Shown here: positions 51,431-63,459 of the stretch, piece by piece
Layout of the letters: each line of letters begins with the position of its first letter
Numbering within the stretch: position 1 is the stretch's first letter
Assembly (NCBI GenBank): GCA_963513935.1
Contig: OY740777.1
Location: 15,611,092 to 15,675,091, forward strand
From: Aphrophora alni
Taxonomy: Eukaryota; Arthropoda; Insecta; Hemiptera; Aphrophoridae
Length of the DNA stretch: 64,000 bases
Direction of reading: 5' to 3'
Notes under the pieces: generated by a model
What the model was told of the DNA's origin: nothing
Databases searched by the model: none
What the model saw: the letters and a program-made list of their open reading frames with translations, nothing else
Program-made: the position numbers and the translations under genes

Positions 51431-52639
51431 TTACCTCACAAGTCAAGCTCAGTAATAATTTATAACAATTTTCATAATAATTCTTTCTGATAAAAAATCA
51501 ATTAGACCGTCAAAAAGAGGGTACAGCATAGAGAGTGTCATAGTTATATATAATAAACCTGAATCTTAATCATTAAGATCTGTTGGTAATAAATAAATAC
51601 TTTTATTTTGTAAATAAAATATTTACTTGCAATAGTATGATGGAAAGTTTTGAACTAATTTTGGAGCATATAAGTTGAAAAAATATCAATAAGTGACACA
51701 ACAAAAAAATTATCATTCTTGAGCCTTGTTAGTTTTTTAAAGTCAAAAACATCTTGTTCATCAACGCCGTACAAAAAATAAAAAAACGTAAAATAAAATT
51801 GCCTAGCTTTCAATTACTCTGCATTCTAATAGGAAGATAACAATGGTTTTTCTCGATCTGTAAAGCAAATTTGGATATAAGCCAAGACTATCTGAAAAAA
51901 GCGTAGATTCAGCTAGAATGCATCGGGAATGCCGAGCCCGTACGGACTATAATAATCCGCTGATGGGTCAACTCGAAATGATTGTACTGTTTAACTGTTA
52001 ATGTATTGTGGTAAAGAATGTTCAAATGGTTTACACTTCCCCCTTCCAGAAAATTCCGATTATGAATGGGTGTTTGAGAAAGTTAGTGCAATGTTTTTAC
52101 AGCATTTATTTTAGTGTATGTTGATTGGTTTCAGGTTTTATAAATGTATTAGGTGTATAAAGGTTGCAGTGCGTTGAAAGATATGTCACAAGTGTGTACT
52201 TGTGAATATTTTTCTGTGTATTTATTCTTTATTTCTGTTAACGTATTTTTAATTATACTGTTTGAAATTATGTTTCGGTATTTTCTAATTTTAATGAGGC
52301 AATGGATCAGCTACATAAAAAATAACCCACTGGAAAACGCCGCTTGTATAGTGCTTGTAGAAATTGTAAACTTGTTTTAGGTTTTTTGTGAATATTATTC
52401 ATTGGAGAACATTGTTGGTATGACTGCTTTGAAATCTACCTGAAAAACTACTTTTTCGAAAACTCAGTGTTTACACAAGAGTAAATGTTTCGACTTAAAA
52501 AATACTAACAATTATCTATTAATTTTTATTGGTTCTACTTACCCATTATACGAATTCTACAGGATTAGTTTGTTAATCATCGAACATTTCGACCTCCATT
52601 TTCGACTGATCTTCACGTTTTATTGCATCAGGAAACGAA

Positions 52640-53045
52640 ATAGTATATTTCATCACTTGGACCAAAAGTGAAACTTTTCGATACAAGCTCAAGTTTAAGT
52701 CCGGAAAATGAGCGAGGATCGAAAAGCTTCTTTTGTCCAAGTGATGAACTATATTTTTCTTTATATTGCAAACAATATAAGAAAACAATTTCACAAAACT
52801 AAAATGCTATAACCTATTTACCTCCAAAAGTTTGAAAAATTTACACAAGATTGTAGCTATTGCAGCTGTTAATTTGAGTTAGTGGTACTTATTTATAAAA
52901 TCGATGGTAACAGCTGTTTTATCTATTTACAATCGAGAGTATTGGTATTTTGTATAGATTGTTTACAATCATTAATTACTAATTCTTATAAGTGAAGTAA
53001 TAACTGATGACCTCGATCCCCAGCTGATGTTCTTAGGTCCTTGGT
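52640..53045 (-). repeat. CAGCTG/TTTGGTCCTAG repeat, inverted copy
   Basis: Reverse complement of the copies at 15.5 and 60.8 kb. One end has its own inverted repeat, CTTGGACCAAAAGTG against CTTTTGTCCAAGTG. Confidence 0.8.
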
Positions 53046-53299
53046 GTTTATTACCCTATTGAAATTTAGAAGAATAAAACTTAAAATGTTAAAATTGTGT
53101 CCATTTTAAACACTATTATTGTTCATAACTCGTTTGCTATTCAACTTAATGCAATGCTAAATTAGATATAAGATTTTCCAACTAAACCTAACCTAACCTC
53201 TCTATCATACAAATAAACCTTATTGTCGATAACGTAAGTTTTGAATTCTGGAAATGCGATATTCGTATGATTACGGATGAGTAAGGAACGAGTCACTGG

Positions 53300-53420
53300 T
53301 AAAAGCGTAACAAGTAGTCTCCTCCACATAAGTACCGCTTTAAGGCCCTACGAGCGAAGCGAATGGTGACTGGTTATCGCAACTACGAACCCAGTTAGGG
53401 CCTAACAAACATCAAGAGAG
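53300..53420 (-). repeat. CTCGCTACGCTCG repeat, short inverted fragment
   Basis: Only the core region: CGAGCGAAGCGAATG on the plus strand with AAGGCCCTACGAG before it. Confidence 0.5.
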
Positions 53421-54829
53421 TAATGATATAATTACCAAGTTCACAAAACTGTATATCAAAGGTTTATTTACCGTTACTGGATAAGACTCTTTTATCTACT
53501 AATAAAACTTAACATACCCTAAGGGCTATGAAATCAACTTTAGTTAATGACATTTACAGGATATGATTGTATTACATTGTATAATGAGTCTCGTACCATT
53601 ATGGCACTCAACAAAATCTTTTAGTTGCATTCGCTTTATATTTTCTTCTGGCAGTATTCTTTATCTAATAAACAGAATTGATAAAGGCTGTAAATGACGT
53701 CATAAAATAATCAAACGTAGCTAATACCGATGAATTAATTTGTTTTTCGATTAACTCATGCCGCGTTTATATTAGGCAAACCCAGTAATGAATTTCATTT
53801 CAGTGTTATAACAATAGGGACTGAAATCTGTGGGCACACAACTACAAACAACAGATTCTCATATCTCTCTATGGAAATGGAAGCATACATGTTGTGTAGT
53901 GATTTCGGTCCCACGCTGTACGCCACAAATTTCAATTATAATTGCGGTATTCATGATAGACCGTAAATTAATTATGTAAATTCCGTAATAGTTTAATCTA
54001 GAATTTAATAAATATTGTAAATACATTGCGCAATCTTTATCTCTCGGCCGCTTCCAAATACGAAATAAAATTAATCATGATCAAAAATTTCTGTTCGGTA
54101 GTTGTCATTAAGTGAAAATTAATGGACACCGTTCTTAAAATGTTTTAACCTATTTAAATAAGGAACTAAACATACTTTGTTTGTACCATAAACAGCACAA
54201 GTCGTTAATTAAAATCGAACTTTTAATGACAGAAGTTCAGGTTTCTTTTATTTTTTTATATTATTTCTTAAACTTTATTTTATTTCGCCTGCGATTTTTC
54301 TCACGTGTTTGGGTCGTACTCCATATTACTTCACTAAACGAAATCAATGACTCCAATTTTGAATAATTGTTCTTTTTTAAGAGCCTCATAGACGATTTGG
54401 ATTTTATGTTTGTTTTATTTTTAGCAAAAACTTACTAACAGGTATAGATATTTTTTCTTTATGTTCTTAGATGCTACAACTCAAAATTTGATTAAAACCG
54501 TTAACATTGAGTTAGAAAATGTTTTTTTCATGCAAACTACCCATATATTTTGATGGAAAATAAAGATAATCTTCACATTTTACTGATATTTAAACTTAAT
54601 CGTTTAAGCTGATTTTGAGAAATCACGTATTTTAACACCATGATTAATTTTAATTTTACCGATAACTCTCCAACCGGCTTTTTTGGAGAGATGACCAATA
54701 AGTTTTGTTTAGGTACTTGAAAGCTACTTTTACTCAAAATAGTGAAGAACCGATTTTGAACAAAATCGTATATAATAAAAAAGTTTAATTGTGTCAGTAA
54801 TCTCATAAGTTTGTAAAATGGCGGACGTT
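53421..54829. other. Spacer inside the inverted duplication
   Basis: AT-rich; a block at about 54,590-54,740 resembles the GATTTTGTACAC repeat. No gene. Confidence 0.4.
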
Positions 54830-56158
54830 TCATTTATTGAGACACTCAATATTAAAAATTTTACACGGTCGCCAATTTGACAATTTTTAATATGCATATT
54901 GATTTCTTCCCATACTGGCAAAACGTAGAAGGAAAAATATCTATACCAAGGTTTTGACTTTATATATTTATAGTTTTTAAAGTTATTTTCTAAAAAATAT
55001 ACAATAAATATATTATGAAGCGTTTCCAGACTAGGTTTATATAAACTTTTTCATTATTTTTGTTTAAGAATACACTTATGAAGTTTAACAATTTCATCCT
55101 GGTACACGTGTAGGCCTATATTAATTGTTTAGTCTGATCACTTTTTTGTTAATGTCTAATAACGTAAAATTCCATATTTTTTAAAAATATTTTAATCTGT
55201 ATATTCAAAAATAAAATCAAAAAGTGTATTTGAGGAATTAAAAATTGTTACTATTTTTTATAAATGGGACACAGAATTACTATTAAAATTAATATAATTT
55301 TATAATGAAATAATTGTATAAAGGCTTCTTTATTTAAAATACATAAAAGAACAACAAATTGTTACTTTACACTTTTGATAATGATTAAAATAAACTGAAA
55401 TATACAGGGTGTTTCTGTAATGCGAGGGGATGATTCAATAGGTAATTATATGGATCGAAATAAAGAAACACCAACTATCCTCTTTTTTTATTTTTACTAA
55501 ATAATTTATATTTGTAGAACGGCTTAACGTATTGATTTCACGTTTCCCACGGTACTCATCAAGGTAACGACTTAGTTTAATAAAATAATCAACTTATTCC
55601 TATTATCTGTTTCAAAACGGCGAACATTTAAAAAATTTTAGATGAAATTAACTTTAAATGAGTTCATTTTATTTAAAATATTTAAATGGTCGTCATTTTG
55701 AATCAAATTTTTGAAACAATTTTTTTTTAACCTTAGTCTTTATATTGATGACTTCCGTGTAAAATTTCAACTCGATCTTTTAAACCGTTTTAGAGATATG
55801 CATTATTTTATGGAGAAAAAAAAATGGCGGATAGCTGGTAAAAGAAGCGTTTCCAGACATATGTATATAGGACATTTTTTCTTTATATTTAGCTATATAA
55901 TCACCCCGTGAATTGTCTCTGAGTATTATAGAAACACTGTGTATAGTATTTTTCATTTCCATTTTATTTATTATGTTTTATACAAATAAATAAATAAATA
56001 TTGTTATTTATAAGGATTACTTACGTATTTTTAATTTTATTTGTCGTTTTATTTTGAATTAGTTATTTATATTATTTTTAAGTGACGTTTTCATGTAGAA
56101 TTTCATTAGGCATAGCGAGAAGGTTCCTTTTCCCCAGTCCCTAAGAGGAAAATGTAAT
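54830..56158 (-). repeat. Inverted duplication, arm B
   Basis: Reverse-complement partner of 49733-51080. The distal edge reads CCCAGTCCCTAAGAGGAAAA. About 3.75 kb separates the arms. Confidence 0.75.
55404..55940. mobile_element. ACAGGGTGTTTC-type inverted-repeat element, copy in arm B
   Basis: Left end ACAGGGTGTTTCTGTAATGC, right end ATTATAGAAACACTGT. About 537 bp. Same structure and flanks as 49945-50477 but inverted relative to it. Confidence 0.8.
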
Positions 56159-57059
56159 TACAAAATATACCTTTACATTGGGGAGATCAAAAGGAGTTGG
56201 TAATGATACTTTACTGGCTTAAGTGCTCAGTAGTACCAATATTGGAAATGTATCATACTTATTTATAATGTAGGAAATGGAGTATTATCTAATTTGCAGT
56301 AAAGGAATCTAAGAAACTTTGTGTAAGCAAAATCGTATATTTTTTATATATAAACATAACACATGTATATTTAACATGTAAACAAAACATATGTACAATT
56401 TAAACAAGGAAAGAGGTGTATTTATGTAGACCAACAACTTATAGTATAACAAACAAAATAGTAAAGAATTTTTTTTAAGTTATTGTGTTTGTGTACAAAA
56501 TCTATTAATGAAATGACAGAAATAAACTAAACGTAAGCCATTGTTTCACATTCATAGCAACCTTAGATGTAATGGATGAAGACAATCTGTGATATATTTT
56601 CTCATTATTTTACATATGTTGAACATTTTAACAATAATTTTGAAAAAGTCTACTTCATAAACACTTTGTTCAAAGCTGATTTAAAACCACCAACAAATTT
56701 AATAAGTTTTTTAATTTGGTTCATTTTTTTTATTGTTAAAACAAAATATACCTGCTATTTTTTATGCTTACATTAAACCGTGTAAAAATATTACACAAAC
56801 TTTCTCAAAAGACACATTTATATCCATTTACAGTAGAAATAATAACAAAACAAATCTATTCCTTATAAAAATTACAGTTCAATAATTATCACTTTGAAAT
56901 TAAAAATGGAACAGTGAAACAATATTCCCCCTCTGAAGCAATGTTTATATTTTTAATTAGGAGCAAAACCTGTTTTGTTCGTACCAGCTTCATTTAAAAT
57001 CTAGATTCCAATGACAGTAAACTGTCAAAGTTACTTTTTTGGTAATTATTACTTAAATC
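56159..57059. other. AT-rich intergenic DNA
   Basis: Nothing recognised; short frames only. Confidence 0.5.
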
Positions 57060-57260
57060 TACTTTTTTTTTTCTTTGGATTTTGTACACGGGTTTGGGTC
57101 TTTAAACTTCCCATTTCACGAATTTGAACGCAATCGGTTGAGATGATTGTGAAAAATTACGTATTCTATAACTGTCCCATGACCGAATTTTTCTTTTTTA
57201 TCTAAAACTGACGAACCTGCAGATTTTAAAAAAATAGCGACCCATGCGTTTTGTTCTACT
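57060..57260 (+). repeat. GATTTTGTACAC repeat, second copy
   Basis: TGGATTTTGTACACGGG, AATTTGAACGCAATCGG and CATGACCG align with 40820-41060. Confidence 0.5.
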
Positions 57261-57509
57261 ATCTTCTCTATTTTAAATTGATCTAAATTTGTTATTGTTA
57301 ACTCGCAGCAGGTCAGTATTACTGTATTTTATCAACTTTATCGTTGTTAATTACACTTCACAGCCAGTGTACGAGTATATGATTTACTTATTTTTTTATT
57401 TCATCACATTTTACGATTCTAAACTCATTTAGCGTTGTTCTATAATGACAATTTGTTAGTCTTTTGTTGAGACAATGATGACCGAGATGGTATTTTGTCT
57501 TACTAAAAA

Positions 57510-57900
57510 AACTTATGCGCCATCATATTACTTACCCAGTCCCATCGTAAAATTTAATACAAAAGTTCGTTGTTTGGAACTCGTAGGAAATATTGAAATG
57601 TATTGGTAGATCAATGGGTAGTATAGGGTAAGTTCGTTTGAAACTTGTTACCCAAGTATGGTTGACCTTGTAATTCTGTATTAGTACTTTCTTGACGTCG
57701 GCTACATGCTAACGAGCCCCGTAAAGGAACAATCTTCAATCTTCTTAAGCTTTCTATGTATGAAGGAGCATTCACTCGCTACGCTCGTCTTGGTGAGTCA
57801 GCTCTGTCGGATCTTGTAACTATACGAATATAATTTTTTTTAGGTCGGCGTTCAAATTACATTTTTGACAATTACTTGACTATTTGTCATCGTAGATATT
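57510..57900 (+). repeat. CTCGCTACGCTCG repeat, copy 4
   Basis: Landmarks: TTACTTACCCAGTCCC, TATTGAAATGTATTGGTAG, CACTCGCTACGCTCGTCTTG, GTGAGTCAGCTC. Confidence 0.75.
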
Positions 57901-58730
57901 TAGGGTTGGTACTATTTGCATGCAGAATTTAAATCTACAAATGTTTATCCAATTTAGTTGAATAACATACGATAAATAAACAAAAGCTGTTTAAATGACT
58001 GCCATTTTGACATTAATACGATTTTTCTTAATTACAATAGGGTTCTATAAGATTACACTACTCCTATACAAAATGTCATGTTCCTAATTTAATTTTTTTA
58101 GCTGCTATCTTGTTTATGTGCAGATGAAAAAAACGTCAGACAGATGATGATCGAAAATGGCTTTTTCGATTTCTTAAGACCATGAAATGTAAAACAACAT
58201 AAGTCGATTTTTTTCTATTACCACATTACCCTGTTATCCATATTAAGTACAATGAATGTTTTATGACGTTACAAACATAATGAGTAATTTGTATTAGAAA
58301 ATCTGAAGCAATACTTAAATTAAACTGTAACATTCATAGATTAATTCATCTTAAATGATAGCATTCAAAGGAATAAACTTTTTAATAATTTACGTGTTTA
58401 CTAGCATCTGTAGGCCTAACAAATCATCCTTCATACTAAAAATAAATACAAAAATCCTTCCATTTTGTCATTGTCTAATCAAAATCCGTGTCTGAATTAC
58501 AACCCAAATAGAAAATCCTTCGGCGCCGCTATTAAATCTTGGCCCAAATACTTTTCTTTGGCGTTTCCAAACACGTCCTACTTTATACCCCCCCCCCCCT
58601 CAGCGTAGTCAAAGTGTCACCTAATTCTATTTCCAGTAAGTGCGATTCTTACATACAAACGATTGGATTGATTTGGTTTTTCTCGTTTCCTTACTTTTTA
58701 TCGCCGTAAAAAAGTTTCTGCTAGTTATTT

Positions 58731-58758
58731 ATGATGGAGGCGGAAGAATTCAAAAAAG
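58731..58758 (+). CDS. Possible first coding exon, unknown gene
   Basis: ATGATGGAGGCGGAAG opens a frame reading MMEAEEFKK and runs directly into a strong donor, AAAG|GTAAGA. The preceding ~250 bp (58,500-58,730) is less A+T-rich than its surroundings, has GGCGCC and a C-run, and could be a promoter or 5' UTR. No downstream exon was identified before the window ends, and any such gene would converge on the second Mlc1-like gene. Nine residues cannot be assigned to a family. It could equally be chance. Confidence 0.25.
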
Positions 58759-59015
58759 GTAAGAAACTTTAAAATTTATTTTATGTTTTTTCGTCCTTTC
58801 TTGAGTTAATAGTATTGAAATAAAGACAAATATATTTTGTTTTTCGTCAATATATAAGCAGGAATGTTAGTTTTTCTGAACTAAAAAAAAATTTTTGTAT
58901 GAACTTCTATTTACAGAAATTTCCTGTGATACTGTTTGAACAATATTATTCGAAATTGATATTCAGGAATTTTTCGGAACCTCTTTATTAACGTATAATA
59001 TTATCAATATGGTTT

Positions 59016-59262
59016 AATTGGAAATTTATCGTCATTTGTGTATATTATGATATCTATACACTACGTTTTGAAAGTATAAATCAACTCTTGTTATCAAGTG
59101 TATATCTTGAACTTAAAAGAAAAAAAACACCAACGTATCTTAGAGCTAAGCTGCTATCGATTAATTAGAGTTGATTTATACTTTCTAAAAGCTGTGTATT
59201 AGTTTCCATTTACACAAATGATGACAAATGTCTGATTAAACCATAATAATACGAATAATCCA
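59016..59262. mobile_element. Diverged CAAATGTCCGA inverted-repeat element
   Basis: Left arm TCGTCATTTGTGTATA and CACTACGTTTTGAAAG; right arm AGAGTTGATTTATACTTTC and CACAAATGATGACAAATG. Older than the 16.8-kb copy. Confidence 0.65.
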
Positions 59263-60787
59263 TCATTATCGAATAACTTCAAAACTAGAATCAAATAATT
59301 ATTGTAAATTAATTGTTTCGCATATAATTATCCTTGCTACAGATCGGGCCTAACGATTTCTTATTTTTTTATTTTTTCACATAAAACGTAGAAGAGAAAG
59401 TTATATATTGTGGAAAACACAGATATTGAGTTTTTTGGAAATAACAGTTTTTTAATATATTTTTTGACGTCTGTCTGTAGACAGTGCAGTGTACTACAGC
59501 CAAATAGAAAAACTGGTTTTATTTAAACTTTTTAATTTGGAGTATTTTAACCATATCTCTAAACTTTTTTTTTTTTACTCAGCTCACACTTTGGTGGCAC
59601 TAAAACATTTAAAATTTCTAACTTCTCAAAATTGGCTACAACGATTTTGCTAAAATTTTGTTAAAAAATACCTTATCGTAATGTAGTATTATCTGCATAA
59701 AAATGCCGATTCAAGACTTAGGTAAACAAATTCCAAATCGTCTTCGGCGCGGCTTTAAAGAGTTTTCTCAAAATAGACTCTACAGATTTTGTTTTACCAA
59801 AAAATCATAAAGATAATGTTTTATCTTGGGCAAAAGTAAATTACGATTTCATAATAATTGGAAAAAATAAAAAATAAACTTTATTTCAAATAAATATTTA
59901 TACGCTTAGGAGAGTTTTTGATACGAGAGAAGGATACTTAGACTTTATGTCAATAATAAATACTTCTATTTTTATTCCTCCCCCCCCACAAAAGTTTATT
60001 AGAAGGTTACACTTTACCAACTTTTTTGTTCTCTTTGTACTCTTACACTATTTAAACATTTCAGAGGTATGCTCTTTATTTTATGTTCTTTCTTTATATT
60101 TCTACAAGGAGGTGATGACGGATGGGTTTTAAAATTAACAAAAAACCTGTCTTTTTTACGTACACTTAATACTTATTATTAGAAACATTTTTTCCTAAAT
60201 AGAGGGGAATACATTTTTGGTTTTATAAATTAAGTTTTATATCTTCTTAACTATTCGTTTAAAGGAAATATTTTACCTTCAAATGTAATGCACGATAGCA
60301 AAGCGTCCTGAGTATGTTGAAAACAACCTTCATTCATTTCCCTTGCGTCGTGGGTGCTTAACACAGATGACTATTATTGCTGTATATGACCTCTAATCCC
60401 TGAGTGCTTCTAAGTAATTTTAGAGCTTTGCATATTTTCCCGTTATTAGAGAGATTAGATAAATAGGTTCCACCTTGCTGCAGGATTATTGTGCTTTATT
60501 GTCAATTGATCAAACGAAGCGAGATGCTGCTTTAGCTCAAATATTTGACATTTCGTTATTCTGAGCGTTTGTTATAAAATGACGACCAAACGCGTGTCAC
60601 CTTTATGTTTAGAGAGACTAAGTATCCCTTTATCTTATGTTCTTTACTTCCTTTTTTATAATGTAAAGGTTTTTCACCTTTAAACAACGTTTTTCACCTT
60701 TATGCAGGTAGGGATAAAGAACGCTGCACTAAATCTAATGCAGAGGACGAGAAATAACGAGCACTAGTGAAAAAAGCTTTGAATTAA
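59263..60787. other. AT-rich intergenic DNA
   Basis: No gene. Weak matches to the GGATCTACAC repeat family near 60,050-60,140 and 60,600-60,720 (TTTATTTTATGTTCTTTC). C8 run at 59980-59987. Confidence 0.4.
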
Positions 60788-61170
60788 ATTTTTCGTCATA
60801 CTGCTTCAAAAACAGATGTTTCCAATACATTAATTGAGATGCTAAAGTTGTTCTTTTTAGTCCTAGGAACTAAAAACATCAGCTGAGGTCGAGATCATCA
60901 GCTGTTACTTCGTTTATAGGAATTAATTAATGATTGTAAAGCATCTATAAAAACAACCGATACTCTCGATTGTAAATAACCGTTAAAACAGCTGTTACCA
61001 TCGCTTTGAAGGGAATAACATTGTATTTTTTATGAAATTTTATCTTATATTATTCCCAGTATAACGAAAAATATAGTTTATCCCTTGGACCAAAAGAAGC
61101 TTTTTGATCATCGTTCATTAAACTTGAACTTGTATTGAAAAGCTGCACTTTTGGTCCTAGAGATGAATTA
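60788..61170 (+). repeat. CAGCTG/TTTGGTCCTAG repeat, copy 2
   Basis: Same landmarks as 15481-15880. Coding-like minus-strand frames here come from the repeat itself. Confidence 0.85.
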
Positions 61171-61384
61171 TTATTTAACTGTTTTCCAAAACTTACCTGA
61201 ACAAGAAGTATAAATTTCTTCCTCTCATTTGAAGTTTTCAATTTATGAATAAAACCTTTTCAAATTTCATAAAGTTACAAAATATCAAATAAGTTATCAT
61301 TTACAAATCAGGTACCTTGTTTTCTTTGTGATTTCCTTTAAAGCTTGTGATTCCCTTAAAGGGCTAACTTATATTAAAAACGAA

Positions 61385-62030
61385 TGTAGCAATCCCGAGG
61401 ATGCTTAGCTGGATCTACACCGTCCTTCATGTAGTCTTATATTACATCCTTTTCTTTCAGCTTTATTATCATGTCTCAAATGACCAACTCTTGTTCTCTT
61501 CCGACACTGGCGCTATTAGAGTATTCCAGGGTTATGTGTCCTTATTTAATGATTTTTATTTTCAGTTTTTTTTTATAAGACGATAATAACAGAGAGGTTT
61601 TTCTCCTTTGATGAAGGTAAATTTTAAACATTTTCACGTAACATCAATGAGTAAAACACAGGACAACCCAGGAAAAACTTTTGACTGATCGATTATATTT
61701 CTAATGACACTCAGAGGCTTGCTTTAGTAAGTACCAGCTTGGCAATACCGAGGGAGCAAAACTGGATCTACACATATTTTTCATTTATTCTTCGTTAGAT
61801 AACTCTCGTCTTTCCTATCAGATATCTCTTTACCAACTCGTGTTCTCTTTCTACCCTAACGCTATTGTATTGTAATGGCCCTCAGGGGCTTACTAGAATG
61901 AGATTACAATCCCAAGTGCCTAGCTAGATCTACACCTATGTTCATGTTTTCTTACGTTAAATAGGCTCTTTCTTATCTGGTCTCTCTTGACCGACTGTTA
62001 TTCTGACCTTGACATTATTAGATAGACAGG
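61385..62030 (+). repeat. GGATCTACAC repeat, about three tandem ~190-bp units
   Basis: Each unit has AGCTGGATCTACAC or a variant, then CTCTTTCTTATC-like sequence, ACTCTTGTTCTC, a GCTATTAGA block and CAGAGGCTT. Related single copies lie at 3,175-3,400, 17,860-18,140 (minus), 29,930-30,040 (minus), 32,000-32,175 and 51,890-51,990. Confidence 0.75.
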
Positions 62031-62034
62031 TAAA

Positions 62035-62681
62035 ATTAATCAAAAGGCATTATTGTAATTCGATTCAGGATGTTATATGGAAAAATCGATATTTTTATTC
62101 ATAAATTAAATACCATTGCAGGGGATCTAACTTTGAACATTTGGAACAATGTTTAAACACGGGTATTATGTGTAAAAATCGAGATGTAGGAAACATATTA
62201 TTCTATAACAACGGCAAGTGAATCAATTTTTCTTAAACATTATACCGTTAATAAATTTTTCGTAAACTGATTAATGTATTTAATGCCATTTTAATATTAC
62301 CTTAAGTGTCATAAAAGACTTATTTATTTAAAATATCAAGTGCCTATGTGCTTTTCTCAAGGAATTAAAAATATTTGTTAATTTGATCGTTTTTTGCAAT
62401 TATTTAATAAAATAATTAAACGATTTTAACATACCAGGTCTCAAATGTTTTTTATTTAGTAATAATAATGAAAAAAAATGATATACCCATTGTAAATAGA
62501 ATTAAACAATCTAAAAAAATAAAACATTTTCCCCAATTATTTCACATAAATCCGTTGTTTAAACAATGTTCCAGATAATCAAAGTTGGATCCCCTGAAAT
62601 GCCAAATACTTTATCACTAAATATATAGATTTTTACATATGGCATCCTGAAACGAATTACAATAAATTTTTGATTAATATT
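62035..62681. mobile_element. Fold-back element with ~115-bp arms
   Basis: Left arm runs ATTAATCAAAA, TTGTAATTCGATTCAGGATG, CAGGGGATCTAACTTTG to CAATGTTTAAAC; the right arm is its inverse at about 62,560-62,681. The ~400-bp interior is AT-rich with no coding capacity. Confidence 0.8.
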
Positions 62682-63371
62682 ACTGGTCTAAGAGTATTTG
62701 TGGGTTAGTATTCTTTATTTTACGTTCTTTTTTCTTTTCATATAAAGCGAAAATGAGTGAGAGGTCTTTTGTCTTAAAGTACCAAGAAAAAAGAAGAGCC
62801 ACTGACCATCGTTGTCCAGCAGCGGTGAGGATGTCTGATAGTTTCACAGACGATTTGGAAATCTTCATCACCAAATTATGTTTAACATAATTATCCACGA
62901 TAAACGTTTTATTTGATCAAGAAGACGTTTCAGTGTTCCATGTAGGTTTGTGTGTCTGTAATAACTGAATCGATTCAAGTTTCCCCAAGTATCGTCCGTT
63001 CAAGAGAATCACATTTTGTTAGTTTCAACTTGAAAACTGATTTCTTTAATTTGTTGGAAAATATATTCCAAGAATAATATGTGTTTATTAAATCTTAATT
63101 GTTTATCTATTCCTGAATATTAAGAAAAAAAATATATATTTTTTTTTTTTATGAAACATTAACGATATAATAATCTCAAACTCTTTTGTTACCAATATAA
63201 TGAAAGTTATTATTATACTTTGTGTTTATATAAATCATAATTAGTATATTTTCTATAATTTAAAAGGTCGTTAAATTGATAAATGAATAAACATATAAAA
63301 TTTTAGCTATTTATTATTTCTTTTTCGTATAAAGTTCATAAAGATAATTTATCAGTTTATAATTTTTTTCA
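62682..63371. other. Intergenic DNA
   Basis: A 72-codon minus-strand frame (62,680-62,898) has a plausible composition but no family that I recognise. It continues a stretch resembling the GGATCTACAC repeats and is not called as a gene. Confidence 0.4.
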
Positions 63372-63377
63372 TTTATT
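63372..63377 (-). terminator. Poly(A) signal of the second Mlc1-like gene
   Basis: AATAAA on the minus strand about 30 nt after the stop codon, in T-rich surroundings. Confidence 0.5.
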
Positions 63378-63406
63378 TTTCAATTTTTTTAAATATATTT
63401 TTTATA

Positions 63407-63459
63407 TTAAGGTTTGTAACTCAATGGAACCGGTTGTTCGCACATCCTCGCCAAAAATG
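63407..63459 (-). CDS. Terminal exon of a second Mlc1-like gene (partial)
   Basis: Minus strand: acceptor ..GTTTTTGTTTCAG, a split Pro codon, then PFLARMCEQPVPLSYKP and TAA at 63409-63407. It aligns with Mlc1 exon 6 ([18 protein letters not shown]) with the same intron phase and an almost identical acceptor. An AATAAA lies about 30 nt downstream (63377-63372). It sits about 15 kb upstream of the Mlc1 promoter, so it cannot be an alternative 3' exon of that gene. It must end a separate upstream gene whose other exons lie beyond 64,000. Tandem duplication of Mlc1 is the simplest reading; a lone pseudo-exon is the alternative. Confidence 0.85.

Noticed and set aside
63407..63459. Alternative last exon of the complete Mlc1 gene
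   Set aside because: It lies upstream of that gene's promoter on the same strand, so it cannot be spliced to it in cis.
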